In this document: positions 43,738-55,740 of the stretch, piece by piece | Position numbering within the stretch: the stretch's first letter is position 1 | Layout of the letters: every line of letters starts with the position of its first letter | Assembly: GCF_000764305.2 (NCBI RefSeq) | Contig: NW_025932956.1 | Coordinates: forward strand, 62,001 to 126,000 | Direction of reading: 5' to 3' | Source of the DNA: Hyalella azteca | Taxonomy: Eukaryota > Arthropoda > Malacostraca > Amphipoda > Hyalellidae | Length of the DNA: 64,000 nt | The notes under the pieces: model-generated | Told to the model about the DNA's origin: nothing | Databases searched by the model: none | The model's input: only the letters and a program-made list of their open reading frames with translations | Position numbers and translations under genes: made by a program

Positions 43738-46734
43738 TCAGTTTTTCTCAGCACTAAGGAACTGCATGAAGATCACAACGTACGTTGCCACAAAAGAGAA
43801 GATCTGTTGAATAAACGAAAGCAATTATGACTTCCTCTGAGCGAAAAAGTTCTGTGATGAATAAATGGGGTAAAAAATAGTAAGTCGTGGCGACATTAGA
43901 ATATGCACATTTTAATTCTGATTTTATATCCATTTTCATGCGTCGTACAAACTCTACACACTTTTTATAGGTCGAATCCATTGTGTTTTCGAAGATTCGA
44001 TACAGAAGCAATTTTGAGTGACATCTTTGATCCAGGTTGCAAACCCTCAACAAACTTTCAAAACCTCTCATATCCATGCATTTTTTAGAAGTATTAGAAG
44101 AAGTATTAGAATTATTCTACAATGTGTTACGCAGTTTGTAGGATCGTATAATACATGATTAGAAGTGTTATTATATCATTACGAGGATGTTCTTACCTAA
44201 AAATCAAAGAAATCACGTTTTCTGGGTTTTTTAATCTCATTTTTTAGGGAGGACTATTACAAATCGGCAGCAAGAAACCGCATTGAAATAGCTATCATGC
44301 TTTTTTCGTGAGGCCCTTTTGAACTTTTATTTAATGAACGCTTTATAACCATTGTTTATAGAAATTTCTCTAATCAAATCTGTATATATAGATCATTTTT
44401 CGCGTAAATTAGAGTGTGTTTGCAGTCATTTTGTAGCGTCAATCAAGACGAGTTCAACAAAGCAAATACCATGAATATACATGAAATAAATTTTGCGTAA
44501 GGCCGTTTGAACTTTTATAAAATGGCCATTCATATAAATAAATATGTCGGAAAATCACATTTGCTGCTTATTATGTGCGGAAAACTGGACAAGAATAGGC
44601 CTAAATACGCGTGATGGTACCCTCAAAACGAATAATTAGCAATGGGGAAGCTGAAACTACAATATCAAGCAATTTTTTAGCGTTTTCTCCTTTTTCAATA
44701 GATTTTACAGTTAAACAGTTAACAGTTACAGTTAAACAGTTTTACAGTTACAGTTCCTTAACGGTTAAAATTTTCAAAAAATGCCATCTTGAATAATTGT
44801 CTCCTCGTTTGATTTTGAAGCTAGCCTACAGCATTGAGAAACAGATCATTGACTTGTAAATACCGTATCTAGCGACTCTAGAAGCCCTTTTTCTGATTTG
44901 TACATGGTTTGGATTATATATTGAAATAATTTGTTTAGATAAAATTTTACATATTTTTTATACAAGTCGTATAACAAGTAAAATAAAAAATCGAAAAAAG
45001 GCCTCGAAAAATCGAAAGAGTCGATATACAATATATTCTCTTTACAAATCGAATGATATCATTGATATGTTTCTCGATGGTGTAGCACGTAAATTGAAGG
45101 ATAAGATAGATTTATAGAGGACCTAATTTTTTGCCGTTTCCTATGCAATTCACGTTTTTTCAATCGTTTTTAAAAATTTATAGGGGCAAAATATTTTTCT
45201 TTGAGTGATTTCCATATGCATACGAACTTTCTGTAAGATCGGTCATATAGTTTAAAAGATGATTTTTTGGAGAGATGCTCCTCTTAAAATATTTGGGTTT
45301 CGAACTCTTCGGGAAAACATTAACTTCTTATTATATTATTTACAGACATGAATAGATTACTCATGCTAGTTAAAGTATGTTTTAGTTACTCACATGGACT
45401 ATCTTGGAACGTCCAAGCGTGAAGACGTGACACATGTCAAAACTGGGGCTCTGATCCAGTAGGTGTTGCAGCTCAATGTTCATACTCGGAGCTTCAACGA
45501 TGCTATCAGGGAGGCTGTTCCACATGTCGGTGACTCGAAGCGAGAAGAAATGTTGCCGCATGGATGTGTTAAAGGCTTATTAAGTAATCCAAGTTTTCAT
45601 CGTGGATAACAATGGTCGTGCACAGAGCAAAATACATTTCTGAAAAATATTCACGATTACATGAATACCAACCATCATCAGACCAACCTTTTCAGTGTAA
45701 AAAGTTGGCAGATTCAGAATGAAGAGCAATGGCATCACAGTAATCAATGTATGGGACATCAGAAGCAGTCTTTGACTTGTGCTTAAATTTTGGTACAGCA
45801 TCATGTAGCAAATGGTTACTATAGCTAAAAATATCAATAACATTATTTTGACAACTATGATCTTCTCCATGTAACTCATGAGGAGTTTGAGAAGAGAATA
45901 TATCCTCACAATGTCATCTTGAACACGTTGAAATTTTTTTCCATGTTGCGTGTGCTCCACACCAGGCAAATTTTTTTCCGGTTTTAAACTAACATGATCC
46001 AAACTTTTATCTCCGTCATTATCAAATGTTAAACAATTACACCAACCAAGGCCTGGGCCAATAATATTTTTGAAGACGGCATCTGTACAATTTTCTATTT
46101 GGCGCAAGAAAAACTCGAAAGTAACACCAAGTAAGCAGAGCTGAAGGCCCATCGCTGTAAAACGTACGCTCTGTAGCGCTAGAGTGAGTCCGTCAAAAAC
46201 CACGACATCGAAAACCCAGTATGCAGTTAGAGAAATAATTACAGCAAGTAGCACCAGCGTTATCATCAGCCGCGTCAACCACAGGCGACGTTTCGATGTT
46301 TGCCTACCGTGAACTAATTCTCCGCTAAAACCTTGGACCTCTCGACTCATATTATTGCTCTCGAGGAAAATGTGAGCAAGTTTATCCTTTTGTATAAAGC
46401 ACAGAACCTGGATAAGAGCCACAGAGAGTGCCACAATTACATCGTAAATCGTGTGAAAGACCCTAAGAGTTGAATAGGTAAGATGGTTCACTCTTGACCT
46501 GAAAATTGATTCGTAGATGTCAAGGCACATGACAGAAGACAGGCCGAGAGTCAACGCTCCGCTCCAAACGTTCCATTTCTTCGACTTGACCAGGGAAAAG
46601 TTAACTGCTGCCTGTCCTTTCTTTGGGCTAACATCGTGAGCATTCCACTTATATGGCAGGTATCCGAAGATCCTGAGCATAAAATCTAGAAATTTTATCC
46701 ACATACCGACTTTCATTTGAAGCGATATTATCAA
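43738..46734 (-). CDS. GR4: gustatory receptor family, one exon unresolved
   Basis: Minus strand. Exon 1 (45688-46734) is open for 349 codons from ATG and has the classic GR start (FLDFMLRIFGYLPYKWNAHD), then hydrophobic segments near residues 92-114, 152-175, 190-209, 292-314 and 324-343, ending NLPTFYTEK at a weak GTTGGT donor. Exon 3 is probably 45394-45471 (26 codons, PSFDMCHVFTLGRSKIVH, donor GTGAGT). Exon 4 (43738-43803, 66 nt, after ATTCAACAG) encodes FVATYVVIFMQF, the exact TYhhhhhQF family signature, and ends in TGA. The short exon equivalent to VHQVRET in GR2 was not found; a LINE tail occupies the place where it should lie. MITE M2 fills the last intron. It may be functional with a missed exon, or recently broken. 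It is more divergent from GR1-3 than they are from each other. Confidence 0.7.
44247..45291. mobile_element. TTAA-type MITE, copy M2, in GR4 intron
   Basis: The right end GCTCCTC is followed by TTAA near 45288. The left end is probably TTAGGGAGGACTATTAC near 44247. The interior from 44380 is similar in blocks to 14310-15540, including the hairpin arms around CTAGCGACTCTAGAAGCC (44870) and ATCGAATGATATC (45050). Short ACAGTTAAACAGTT repeats occur near 44705-44760. Confidence 0.55.
45472..45575 (-). mobile_element. LINE 3'-coding scrap beside GR4 exon 3
   Basis: Minus-strand reading QHFFSLRVTDMWNSLPDSIV then EAPSMN is the CR1/jockey-type signature FFSxRV...WNxLP...VxAPSxN. It is open and in the same frame as the following GR-like exon. 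Only about 35 codons remain. Confidence 0.65.
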
Positions 46735-47339
46735 TTCAGACTTCTAATTAAAAAACTGCAATAGAAGAAAACAGTGAAACTGTATATTTATTATTCACTT
46801 TATATAATACGTTGTAAAATTAACGATATCTCTACTACCTCATTATTCGAGACGTCAAGTAATGCGACTCAATTTATAATTTCATAGTACATTTATAAGC
46901 ACACAGTTTCAAAGGCTTATATTTGCTGTAGCGTTTCACGCGATATCCCAGAGTGACGCACAACCTCCTCGTTTCAAGACCAAGAAAGAGTGTACGAATA
47001 GGAGATTAGAGATCGACGGCATACAGGATACAAGAATATAAATTGAGTGTCCATTGATCAACGCGGTCGATTTGTTTGTGGCAAACATCCAATGAACCAT
47101 ATAGTCTAAATGTTATCGTTTTGATAAGTAATGAAGTCGGTCTCACCGCTTAGCCTCACTAATGAGTAAAGTTACGTATTGTAAACTGATCGCAGGCAAG
47201 ACAGTGCGGGACATTTTTGACGATAATTGAGTGATATGGGCAAATCGAAAATCCACTAGATATGCCTTACATGCAGTGAATTAATCCACGTTGCGTTATA
47301 GCAAAAGCTGAACGACTTAAAATCATGTTACACGAGTTG
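46735..47339. other. GR4 upstream flank, no gene supported
   Basis: AT-rich. No coding signal or recognisable promoter element. Confidence 0.4.
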
Positions 47340-47520
47340 AAATAAGTACTTAAATCAAAAGTCTGCTTAAAGCGCAAGTTCAGGTAGAATTTAAATTGAA
47401 ACCAGCGTTTCGGAGACCAGCTCCATAATCAGTTTATAAAAAATTTCTAAATGATGATGAAGCTTGTCTCCGAAACAAAACATTTTCATTAAGACATGGT
47501 GAACTAGCTTGGCGTTTTCT
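47340..47520. repeat. Inverted pair of hammerhead-like modules
   Basis: Minus strand 47432 down to 47407 reads CTGATTATGGAGCTGGTCTC then CGAAACG. A degenerate plus-strand copy (GATGATGAAGCTTGTCTCCG then AAAC) begins near 47449. They are arranged head to head, as in the 14.5-kb cluster. A trailer ending CTTGGCGTTTTCTTGGC matches the one at 39490. Confidence 0.55.
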
Positions 47521-47727
47521 TGGCTTCTGAATTTTAGGATGTAACATATTTTTCTTTGCACATTTGTCGTGAAATTTATTCATAAATACCGTAAATATTT
47601 GGTCAAATTTTGTTGGCGGCATAGAACCTAGTTCATCCGAATTGAAGAGTTTGTCACCCTGAAACAAATTTTGTTGCATATGTATTTTTATTAGAATTAT
47701 CTGTAATTTTTCTTGCACATACTTCAA
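47434..47727 (-). other. 97-codon open segment, unrecognised
   Basis: Minus strand reads DELGSMPPTKFDQIFTVFMN and KFHDKCAKKN. The pattern F..F...F...C resembles the region before the RT domain in LINE or PLE proteins, but the match is weak. It overlaps the repeat trailer. Confidence 0.2.
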
Positions 47728-47967
47728 TTTACATCATTATTTATGAAAAGATTAAAATTCTCAATATTTTGTGTCCTATCGGTACGGTAGGAGTGCAAAT
47801 GTGAAACAAAATTTAGAATTTTAAGGTTAAACGGCAACCGAACAAAAATATATTAGCAAGAAGGAATGCGTTCCCTATCCAAATATGATACTACTTGTAA
47901 TATTTGTATGCGATAAAAATGATCAATCTGCAATATTCAATAATCATCTTTCAAATTATTCATTTTA

Positions 47968-48012
47968 AGCGCTAATGGTCGTGCACCGCTCATGTGCACG
48001 ACCATTAGCGCT
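47968..48012. repeat. Perfect 19-bp hairpin, 7-nt loop
   Basis: Arms 47968-47986 (AGCGCTAATGGTCGTGCAC) and 47994-48012, loop CGCTCAT. Isolated in intergenic DNA. Confidence 0.9.
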
Positions 48013-49360
48013 CAGTCAATTTTTTCTTCAGGGAACTCAATGAGTAATCGTAATAGAAACTAAATAATTTCAGGCAATGCGAGCAGCATGCGAGCTATTG
48101 ATGCTGACTTAGTGCATTGATCCACTCAGTTTCATAGTGGCTAACTTAATGCACTTCGCGTTCTACGAAAACCTTGTGTTATGCTACCGCATTGTACCAT
48201 GCAAGCGGCCTCTGTGTTGTGTGAAAACTAATTTCATGTACCCTTTTCTTCTTGCATCTATGATGATAGGGGAGCATAAGTTATGCAAAAGTCATTTGAA
48301 CTCTTTGTGAATGGTTTGGTCAAATTTATAACCTTCAACGAGCCATGTTGACTTGGTTGACTTCACTTGTGACAGCTAAGTAATGAGCAGTGCGAGCATG
48401 ACTGATAAACTCAGCCTTAAAGTTGACTGCACTTCGTAGGCCAGCATTGAACTTCTGAGTTAGTTGCACTGCTGAAACCTTATACTACTCTGCAGTCTGC
48501 ACACGTAGGTGCGGAGTTTTTATAGTACATATTTTATCAGATTCGTGTACTACAAAATATAACATAATATTTGAGCTTATAATACATATGTATCATATTC
48601 ATATTTTATTTTAGGCTTATATGTTGCGAGTAAAGAGAAGAATGTGCTGAATCTGAAAATAAATTTAAAGAGAGGTCGTAAGTCCTAACTTTAATTGGGT
48701 CACAGTCAAAAATGTAAGGAAATTCATTTGTCAATCTAAGGTTTTTTCGAACTGGAGTATTTGTCTGAATCAACGACGAGTCAAATTTTGACTTTGGTCC
48801 AGGCACTAATGAAATGGTTTTCATACAAATAAACGAACGACTTGTTGAATGAATGTCTGGAAGCTGTACAGAAATTCCAGTAAATATAGCTTTGATATGC
48901 CGCTCACCACCCAGTTGAATAATGTGCCCACATTACAAACGGCCGCATGCCAATAAACAGTCGCGTATATGCCGCAATAGTGCAACGGTAGTGATGACAA
49001 GACCGTTTGTACGCCGTTACTGTTATAAGGGCCAACAATTAACGTTGTATTGACGCCTCAACCGGGCTTTGTCCCGACAACATGGACAGTGAACTGCACC
49101 AGCGTAATGCTTACACGCGGCGCTCTCATGCAGTGACTGATGGCGTCATGAAGGCACAAAATCAATGCCGTTTATGCAGCAGCCATAATGCGGCCGTCAA
49201 GGTCCTTAATTTCATTAGAAACGCAGCCCTGCTGTACCTGTTCATAAATATTACTATCTTAAACTTGTACAAGTTAGGCACACATAAATTAAAAAAAATT
49301 AATAGTGGGCTTGTTAACGAATACTCGCACATTACATCGATGCGTGCAATATATAATGCA
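48013..49360. other. Intergenic, no gene supported
   Basis: A GC-richer patch (48940-49200) has CGG/CCG motifs and weakly resembles 31555-31740. A 114-codon plus frame at 49082-49426 runs into the MITE and has no recognised domain. Confidence 0.35.
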
Positions 49361-50241
49361 TTAAAGGGGAGCGTCTGGGTCCGAAATCAAAACTTTCGGC
49401 TTTTTCGGTTTTTATGCTCATATTAAAGCTGCATTTCTGACGCATCCAACGGTACCAAAATCATCTCTGTGCGTTGATTTATGCGTTCACGACAGATCGC
49501 GAAAGGGTTACGTTGCGCAGAGCCTTCACATTTGCCTCTGGGGCGAAATTAGCTCCGCTCACATATATGTGCGCTTTGTCGGAGTGGAGCTTCAGTCACC
49601 CCCAAGCTATCATGCAGGAAGGTGTTTATGCAATCGTTCTCTGCATCTCTGATTGATTTTTAACTGAAATAAAGCCTAACTTTAGCATCTTATCTACGAT
49701 AAATGCCTACATATAGCGCATGGCGACCGGTGGGCGGTCCGTCGGCTGTCCTGAAAACTCTCACTTGCTCTCACGGCAAACCTATCTCCTCCCAGTTTTC
49801 TAGCTACAGCATAAAGAGGTATACCATTCGATTCATAAAGAAAAGATCTGGGAATGGTGTTAGCTTTTTTTTTAATTTCGTTATAGTTTGGATTAATGCA
49901 AAAAAAGGGAGGGGGAGGGGAAATCGAAAATTGACGAAAAATGCTCCCCCATCCACAGAAGTAAGAATTTTGAAAAAAAACCTACACCAATCGATAGATA
50001 TGGTCTTTACGCATCGAATGATCTGAGCCTCGATGTTTTAGCTTGAAAATCCTATGAGGAGATAGATTTCTATAGTACTCCCTTTTTTGCCGTTTTCTAA
50101 GAATTTCACGTTTTTTTAATTTTTTTTTTTTAATTTACGCGAACAAAAAAGTCTTAGATTTCTGTTTTGCACATGTGTACCAAGTTTCAAAGTGATCCGT
50201 CCGTAAATAAAAAACTTTTTTTACCCAGACGCACCTCTTAA
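49361..50241. mobile_element. TTAA-flanked MITE, copy M3 (complete)
   Basis: TTAA (49361-49364), then AGGGGAGCGTCTGGGT, with the inverted end ACCCAGACGCACCTC followed by TTAA (50238-50241). The terminal repeats are imperfect by one indel. The interior includes ACCATTCGATTCATAAAG (49821) mirrored near 50010, and it ends with a stretch homologous to 15450-15520 (GTCTTAGATTTCTGTTTTGC). TTAA targets are used by piggyBac-like transposases. No coding content; the short frames inside are chance. Confidence 0.8.
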
Positions 50242-52461
50242 TTCACTCATTACCTTATTTTTCGTAAGAAACTAAAATAGATGCTTGGATGCGGTCATAA
50301 AATATCAGAATAACTATATAAGTATAGTGGAAAAGCAACTGTGAATTCTTAATTGTAAGTTTAAAATATACGCAGGTACAATTCATGGAACTGAGTTAAC
50401 AATTCAAGTAACGAACCAATTTCGACGTCTTCAGCGCTCGTGTTATTAGTAGCTCTGCATTTCTTGGAGTCTGGAAGTGCTTCTTCAACGAATTTTTTGA
50501 CCGCTGTGCGGCTGAGAACGTAGCCGGCACATGCACGTGCCATTGTACGTACTGATTAACTGATTGGATTCGCCTCGGGAAGATGATTACTAAAAATGTA
50601 TTTTAAAAGTGTTCTAATTATTTATCAAATCCAACACCAAGATAGGCAAACTATCATAACAATCATTGAGCCCCCGATAGGTGGGATATTTCATGTAAAA
50701 AAATTAACAATAGACGGCTTATATATTATACGAAACGAAAACATACGATCATTATCGTCTCCTTGTTAAAGACTGAAGTCAGATTGGTAAAGTTTGAAAG
50801 ATCTTACGATCATTTATCGTGATATGAACCGTTAAAGATAATATAAAAATGAAAATCTTAAATAATTGACAGTATCTCGAAAATTTGTTTATGCTATGTT
50901 TAAACAGGAATTAATCGATTTGGAGTGTAGAAGAGGAAGCATTTGAAGTAGTTTGTGTTGTGTGAAACATGAACGGAAGTATGTATTTACAGAATAATAA
51001 GACAGATTTAGAGAGAGACAGATTTCCATTCGGAAACCTTTCACTTGTGAGGGCTTGTCTATTCCTGCAGTAATGGGCGCTCATCCCTTTTTGTCAGATT
51101 TTGTAATTGCAACACCCAACTGCAGATGCAAATTGCTGGGGACAAGTGACCCAGCTTCTTGTGCCTCGAACTGTCTATAGCATATGTATGTATACTTCAT
51201 GGCTACGTTGAATGCACGTTATTTCTCTGTCCCTCTCTCCATCCAGCCTCATGCTCCTCTACAACTTATGGACCCTATGGGTTAGGTACATAGACTACCT
51301 AAAGATTCATTATGCCTCTGCCAAAGACAAAATGACGTCGCAGGAAAGTGACAGAAATTTCAGCAAAATCAAACTTCAGTTATTTATATTTTCATAACTG
51401 AACTACTTTCTAAACGAAAGATTTTTGTTTGACGACTAGACAAACACGTTGGCAGGATGGATCCATCAGAAATTGATTGTAAAATTTCGAGATTTTCCGA
51501 TGATGAATTGACACAATCTTTGCTAAAGCTGACCGTGATGCAGAGAGGCAAAAGGGTTAAAGCACAAACCTCCAGCCTCGGCAGCCATGACTCACAACAA
51601 AGACCATGAACTAAAAAAATTTACAAAAGATTCAAACAACACAAAACACTTATTCAGTTTCACAACTGGCACAAACGAATCAATCAAAATAAAACTACCT
51701 AGGAGCTCTTATAGGACCCAAACAAAATTCCTCAAGCCCGTCACAACGCTTGATACACAAAGTGATGAAGATCTATAGACTGAAAGTTTTGGTGAAAGAC
51801 CTGACCTCTTTCAGAATATTTAACTATACGCGATGTGAAAAATTGAAATTACAGAAGCCAATATGTAATCAATTTGATCCCTCGTAAAACTTTCAAAACG
51901 TCATAAACGCACTTTCATAATAAAAACAACCATAAAGATGCGTAGTAATGACAACATACGACTTGTACTTAAAAATTCAAGGACCATTGAAATATCATTC
52001 CCATTAACTCCTCCACATAACCAGCCTAAACCCAGACAAATTTCCTCCTTCCTCATTTTTAACTTTAATGAAGTGCATATACACCTACACATATTTTAGC
52101 TATCAACATTATTTCCCCGGACACATTACATGTGCCTCCGCAACCTTTTACTGTGAGTGAGCAAGTGCCACAGACCTTCATTTTTACGTTCCGAAGAAAT
52201 CAGGACTATATCAAGACATTTCATGGCATTTGCGTTAGCTCTAATCAAGTCGCTGTTTAATATCAATGACCCTACAATGACCCCGGTTTAAGCGAATTAA
52301 AAAATTTTCAATGTAATGAAATTCTATTTTATAACACCAAAGGCTACTCGCTTAATTCGAACTTTATCCGCCAATTCCATTTTGCCCCGTAAACTGAGCG
52401 TGAAAAATTTTCAATGGAAACTCTATAGCACTCTATCCACGCGGCCTGCATCAGCACGAAA

Positions 52462-52498
52462 AATTCGGGTTCATTAATGCAATTAATGAACCCGAATT
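52462..52498. repeat. Perfect 17-bp hairpin, 3-nt loop
   Basis: Arms 52462-52478 and 52482-52498 (ATTCGGGTTCATTAAT core), loop GCA. Followed by further ATTAATG repeats to about 52560 that look like serial slippage or template switching. Confidence 0.85.
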
Positions 52499-52839
52499 AA
52501 TGTAATGAACCATTAATGTAATGAATTAATGAATTGTAATGAACCATTAATGCAATTACGATCTACTAAAATTTCCATTCCGTATTGTAAGGTAAACGAG
52601 TTTTTCGGGAGTGGCTTATAAACTCCAATGAGTTGCACTGTTATGTGTTTGCTTGAGTTGCAGTGTACCGATACAGATCGTCTCCAGACAAATCATCAGT
52701 GTGTGCCTTATACTACATATAGAAGGTTTCTATGTAGGTGTTTCAGTGATGCTAGGGGTTCACTGTTCTTGATTTTTCCTGCTACTTTCGGATTAAAAAC
52801 CACCTTCGTCTTTCATTTAAAATTCAAGAATCGGCAAGA

Positions 52840-52884
52840 GGCCATGGGCCTATTTCTTCAGTGCCGACACTTCTATTCTATTCT
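52840..52884 (+). repeat. 45-bp exact repeat, copy 2
   Basis: Identical to 9883-9927, same orientation. Confidence 0.8.
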
Positions 52885-54209
52885 TATTCACAAAAACTGG
52901 TGAGCTTCATATCAATGTTTTATTATTGTTCATCGAGAAACCCTCACCATCATCTGATGTTGAAATAACGTTGATAGGCGATGTTTTAACGACGTCAACT
53001 TGAAATCAACGTTGTTTCAGCTTCATTTGTTTGAGAAAACAAGTTGACGCGAGGCTTTGAAAGTGTTTGGTTTGGTTTAACAGCTTTGCCGCTCCAATTT
53101 TTTGTTTTCAATAGTGTTATGGTGTTTGTAGAAATTAGATCTGTCGCGTTTCATACAGCTTGGATAACTATAAAGTCAATTACTGCTTCATAGTTAATTA
53201 AATATTCAATTCCCTCAGACTCCATTAACAATCGTAATCCGATGTCTCGCATAGCTCTGCGCTTTTGAACATTTAATTTTTTTTAGAAAAATAATACTAT
53301 TAAAGTAACACACGCTGAATGCTATATGACCCACGTGGTCGTATAGCATGTTGAACGCTGTATTTCCGGACAAATTCATTGATTTAGCTTTATCAATAGC
53401 GATGCCAAAAATTTATGATGACGGTTCTTCCTTTCTAAATTTTAAAAAGTACTAGAAAATAAAGTATAATTTTCGCACCTGAGGCTGCAAATTTTTTTAG
53501 TAAAAATTGGATTATAGGCATTTTTAGCCTTTTTAACCGTTTAATTATGTAGGCGGCCGTTTTTAGGCCATCTCACAACCATGTTAGTCGGTCGTATCGT
53601 ACCCAACATGATAATATTGAATATATTGACTGTCAAAGTTTTAACTAATAATTAGAGAACGTTCCATATGCTCAAAGTATGAGTAAATTGAACGTATCTG
53701 GAGTGGAGGATTTATCTCCAATACAAGTCACGTAGCAGGGAGCAACATACTACGGATACTAAGGAGTATATAAGTTGGAGAGACCCCATGTGAAGTCAGC
53801 TAAACCTTCTATCAACACAGAATACGCACACCCTAACTCCAACGGATTCATAGCAATTTAGTTCATTTTAACGTATAAATTCGTGTGTCTCATTCGACTT
53901 CTTTTACGCTTTGCGGTTCCTATTCATAATTCGGTTCAGGTCTCCAAATAACTCATTTAACACTTCATTGCTCGGTTGCAATTTGCTAACTTATCAAAAT
54001 TCATTACTAAATCGAACTAAAAATACCAGAAAAAATTCAAACTATTTACTGAACTAACTGTTTTCACGATAGTTACATATTTTTTTTTCATTTGTCTATT
54101 TGCTTAACAGGGAAAATTTTACCCCATAAATGACGTTCCACCATATCGGAAGTAGTGATGAATGAGGGAAGTGCATCGCATCTTGGCTTATATAGTGAAG
54201 AATGACTTA

Positions 54210-54720
54210 TTAAGGGGACCGTCTGCCCTCCGTAAAAACTTCTACAGTTATTATCCGATCATCATGAAACTTCACAGCTCAAAATACTGCAGCGCTGCAC
54301 GTAAAAGGACGTAAAAGAGTCGTAACGTAGCCTCCCACCTCGCTGTCTTGATGGGCACTGAGTGTGTTGGCCGCTATACGCGATATTTGTAGAGCATCTC
54401 TTGAATTATCTCCCATTCAAATAGTGAAGGCTGCCCCCCACCGCCCTCCATTGTGCGACGCGTCTTGCACGTCAAAATGCAGGTAGAGCGATGGTTCTGG
54501 TACCGTCAGACGTTCCTTTTTAGTATGTCCAGCCGTCTAATTAATCCCATAGACTTTACTGAAGGGGCCTCGAAACCGCCCCCCTTTAGGGAGCTGTCAC
54601 GAAATCATTTTTCGACGTAGAGGGATGATTCTGGTACCGTTCGATGCGTCAGAAAGTTAGCTTTAAGATGAGCACAAAAACCGGAAAACGTAAAAATTTG
54701 AAATTTTAGGGTAGACGGTC
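54210..54720. mobile_element. TTAA-type MITE, copy M4 (short)
   Basis: TTAA at 54210-54213, then GGGGACCGTCTGCCC. The right end AGGGTAGACGGTC is the inverted terminal repeat minus the last bases. 54620-54700 (GATGATTCTGGTACCGTTCG) is the inverse of 49390-49470 in M3, so the two share an arm in opposite orientation. Confidence 0.7.
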
Positions 54721-55194
54721 AATAAATGGTGATTAAATCTTTGATTAGAATTACATGAATGAAGTTCGTGCCTTACGAACCTCCTTGAGCACGTTGGAAG
54801 GCGGAGGAAAGGCATCTGCAATGTAAAAAGATTTCCGCTGGGTCAGATGCTTGCTAAAATTTGAATGATTTTTTTTTCGCCCACATTTTGGAGCATCGAT
54901 CATGAGATGTAGGGGCTAGAAAATGGGATGAAAAAGATACTAATTTATGTGTTTCAGTGTATATTAGTTCACTTTAATGTGAGATGAATTGCAGGTTGCA
55001 AATAAGTCTACCATTATGTCGATCTAATCCATACTCAACAGACACTGCTGATGATTATATACAATTTTATTGCAAATTTAAAATCATATCAATACAATTT
55101 AACCTGACTCTCATATGAATAATTTTCAGCCAAATGAATGCAATACAAATCAAGAGTTCGTCCAATTATTTTGGTCTATAGTTTCGTCTTCCCC
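54721..55194. other. Intergenic, no gene supported
   Basis: AT-rich with no coding signal. Confidence 0.35.
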
Positions 55195-55740
55195 ATGCAT
55201 CGCAACTGATAATCAATTTGATTCTCGCTAGATGATTCAAGCTAATTTACTGCCCAAGGTTCTGCTCTGGCAAGTTCACTGGTAATCGTCGAATGGTGCT
55301 TGAAAGTAAGCATTTTCTACGCGAACAATATCGGAAATTACGAACACGGGGTCATTACTATATACAGTTAAATTATAATGCATAGTTATATGCAGGCTTT
55401 CATTGATATAATTAGATTGCATTTACCTTAAATCTGACAGCAAAGTTGTTTTCAAATTGCGTTGCAAATCCGCACGGAAGTGTTGCAATCAATAAATTTG
55501 GTACAATGGATCTGGTCTTGAATGACTTCATTTTCAACACACAAGCAACATTAGCACAGTAAGGATGTATAATTGCAGAAAAAATGAATTGAATTAAGAA
55601 TTATACCACGATTAAACCACCAACATTTATGAGCTATTCCTATATAGCGCCCAATTTTACCAACGGCAACAACTAAATTATTTTGTGCTTTCATTCTCTT
55701 TCATTTAGCTTGTGCAATTTATGATACTTATTCTCTTTTA
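55195..55740. repeat. Segmental duplication, copy 1 (partner 63465-64000)
   Basis: About 540 bases align with 63465-64000, by eye roughly 80-85% alike with small indels, 8.28 kb apart and in the same orientation. The partner is cut by the window edge. Includes the exon-like segment at 55427-55603. Confidence 0.85.
55427..55603 (-). pseudogene. Exon-like segment, possibly a receptor N-terminus
   Basis: A minus-strand open stretch of 59 codons ends at a GTAAAT donor. It includes YCANVACVLKMKSFKTRSIV and LPCGFATQFENNFAVRFK. Hydrophobic stretches alternate with LPCxF, resembling the N-terminus of the GR genes in this window (LPCRFTTS in GR2). In the duplicate at 63707-63866 most codons are conserved and one indel is a multiple of three, which suggests past coding constraint, but that copy has a stop and no donor. 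Identity uncertain. Confidence 0.3.

Larger units (their letters stand above)
50242..54209. other. Long intergenic stretch with small unassigned frames
   Basis: No gene I can support. An ATG frame at 51456-51608 (MDPSEIDCKISRFSDDELTQ, 50 codons) overlaps a second at 51587-51778 (LKKFTKDSNNTKHLFSFTTG). They could be one frameshifted small ORF, perhaps from a retroelement, but no family is evident. 52628-52903 is open for 91 codons and ends in the 45-bp repeat. Confidence 0.35.

Noticed and set aside
43754..44077. 107-codon minus-strand frame as a separate gene
   Set aside because: It is mostly the last intron of GR4 read out of frame and overlaps exon 4 in another frame.
45580..45687. Extension of GR4 exon 1 to the stop at 45580
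   Set aside because: Family alignment places the exon end at YTEK near 45688; residues after it do not resemble GR sequence.
47968..48012. microRNA precursor
   Set aside because: Arms are only 19 bp and perfect with a 7-nt loop, too short for a pre-miRNA and more like a template-switch scar.
49082..49656. Two plus-strand frames of 114 and 60 codons
   Set aside because: They run into or lie inside MITE M3, with no domain or splice support.
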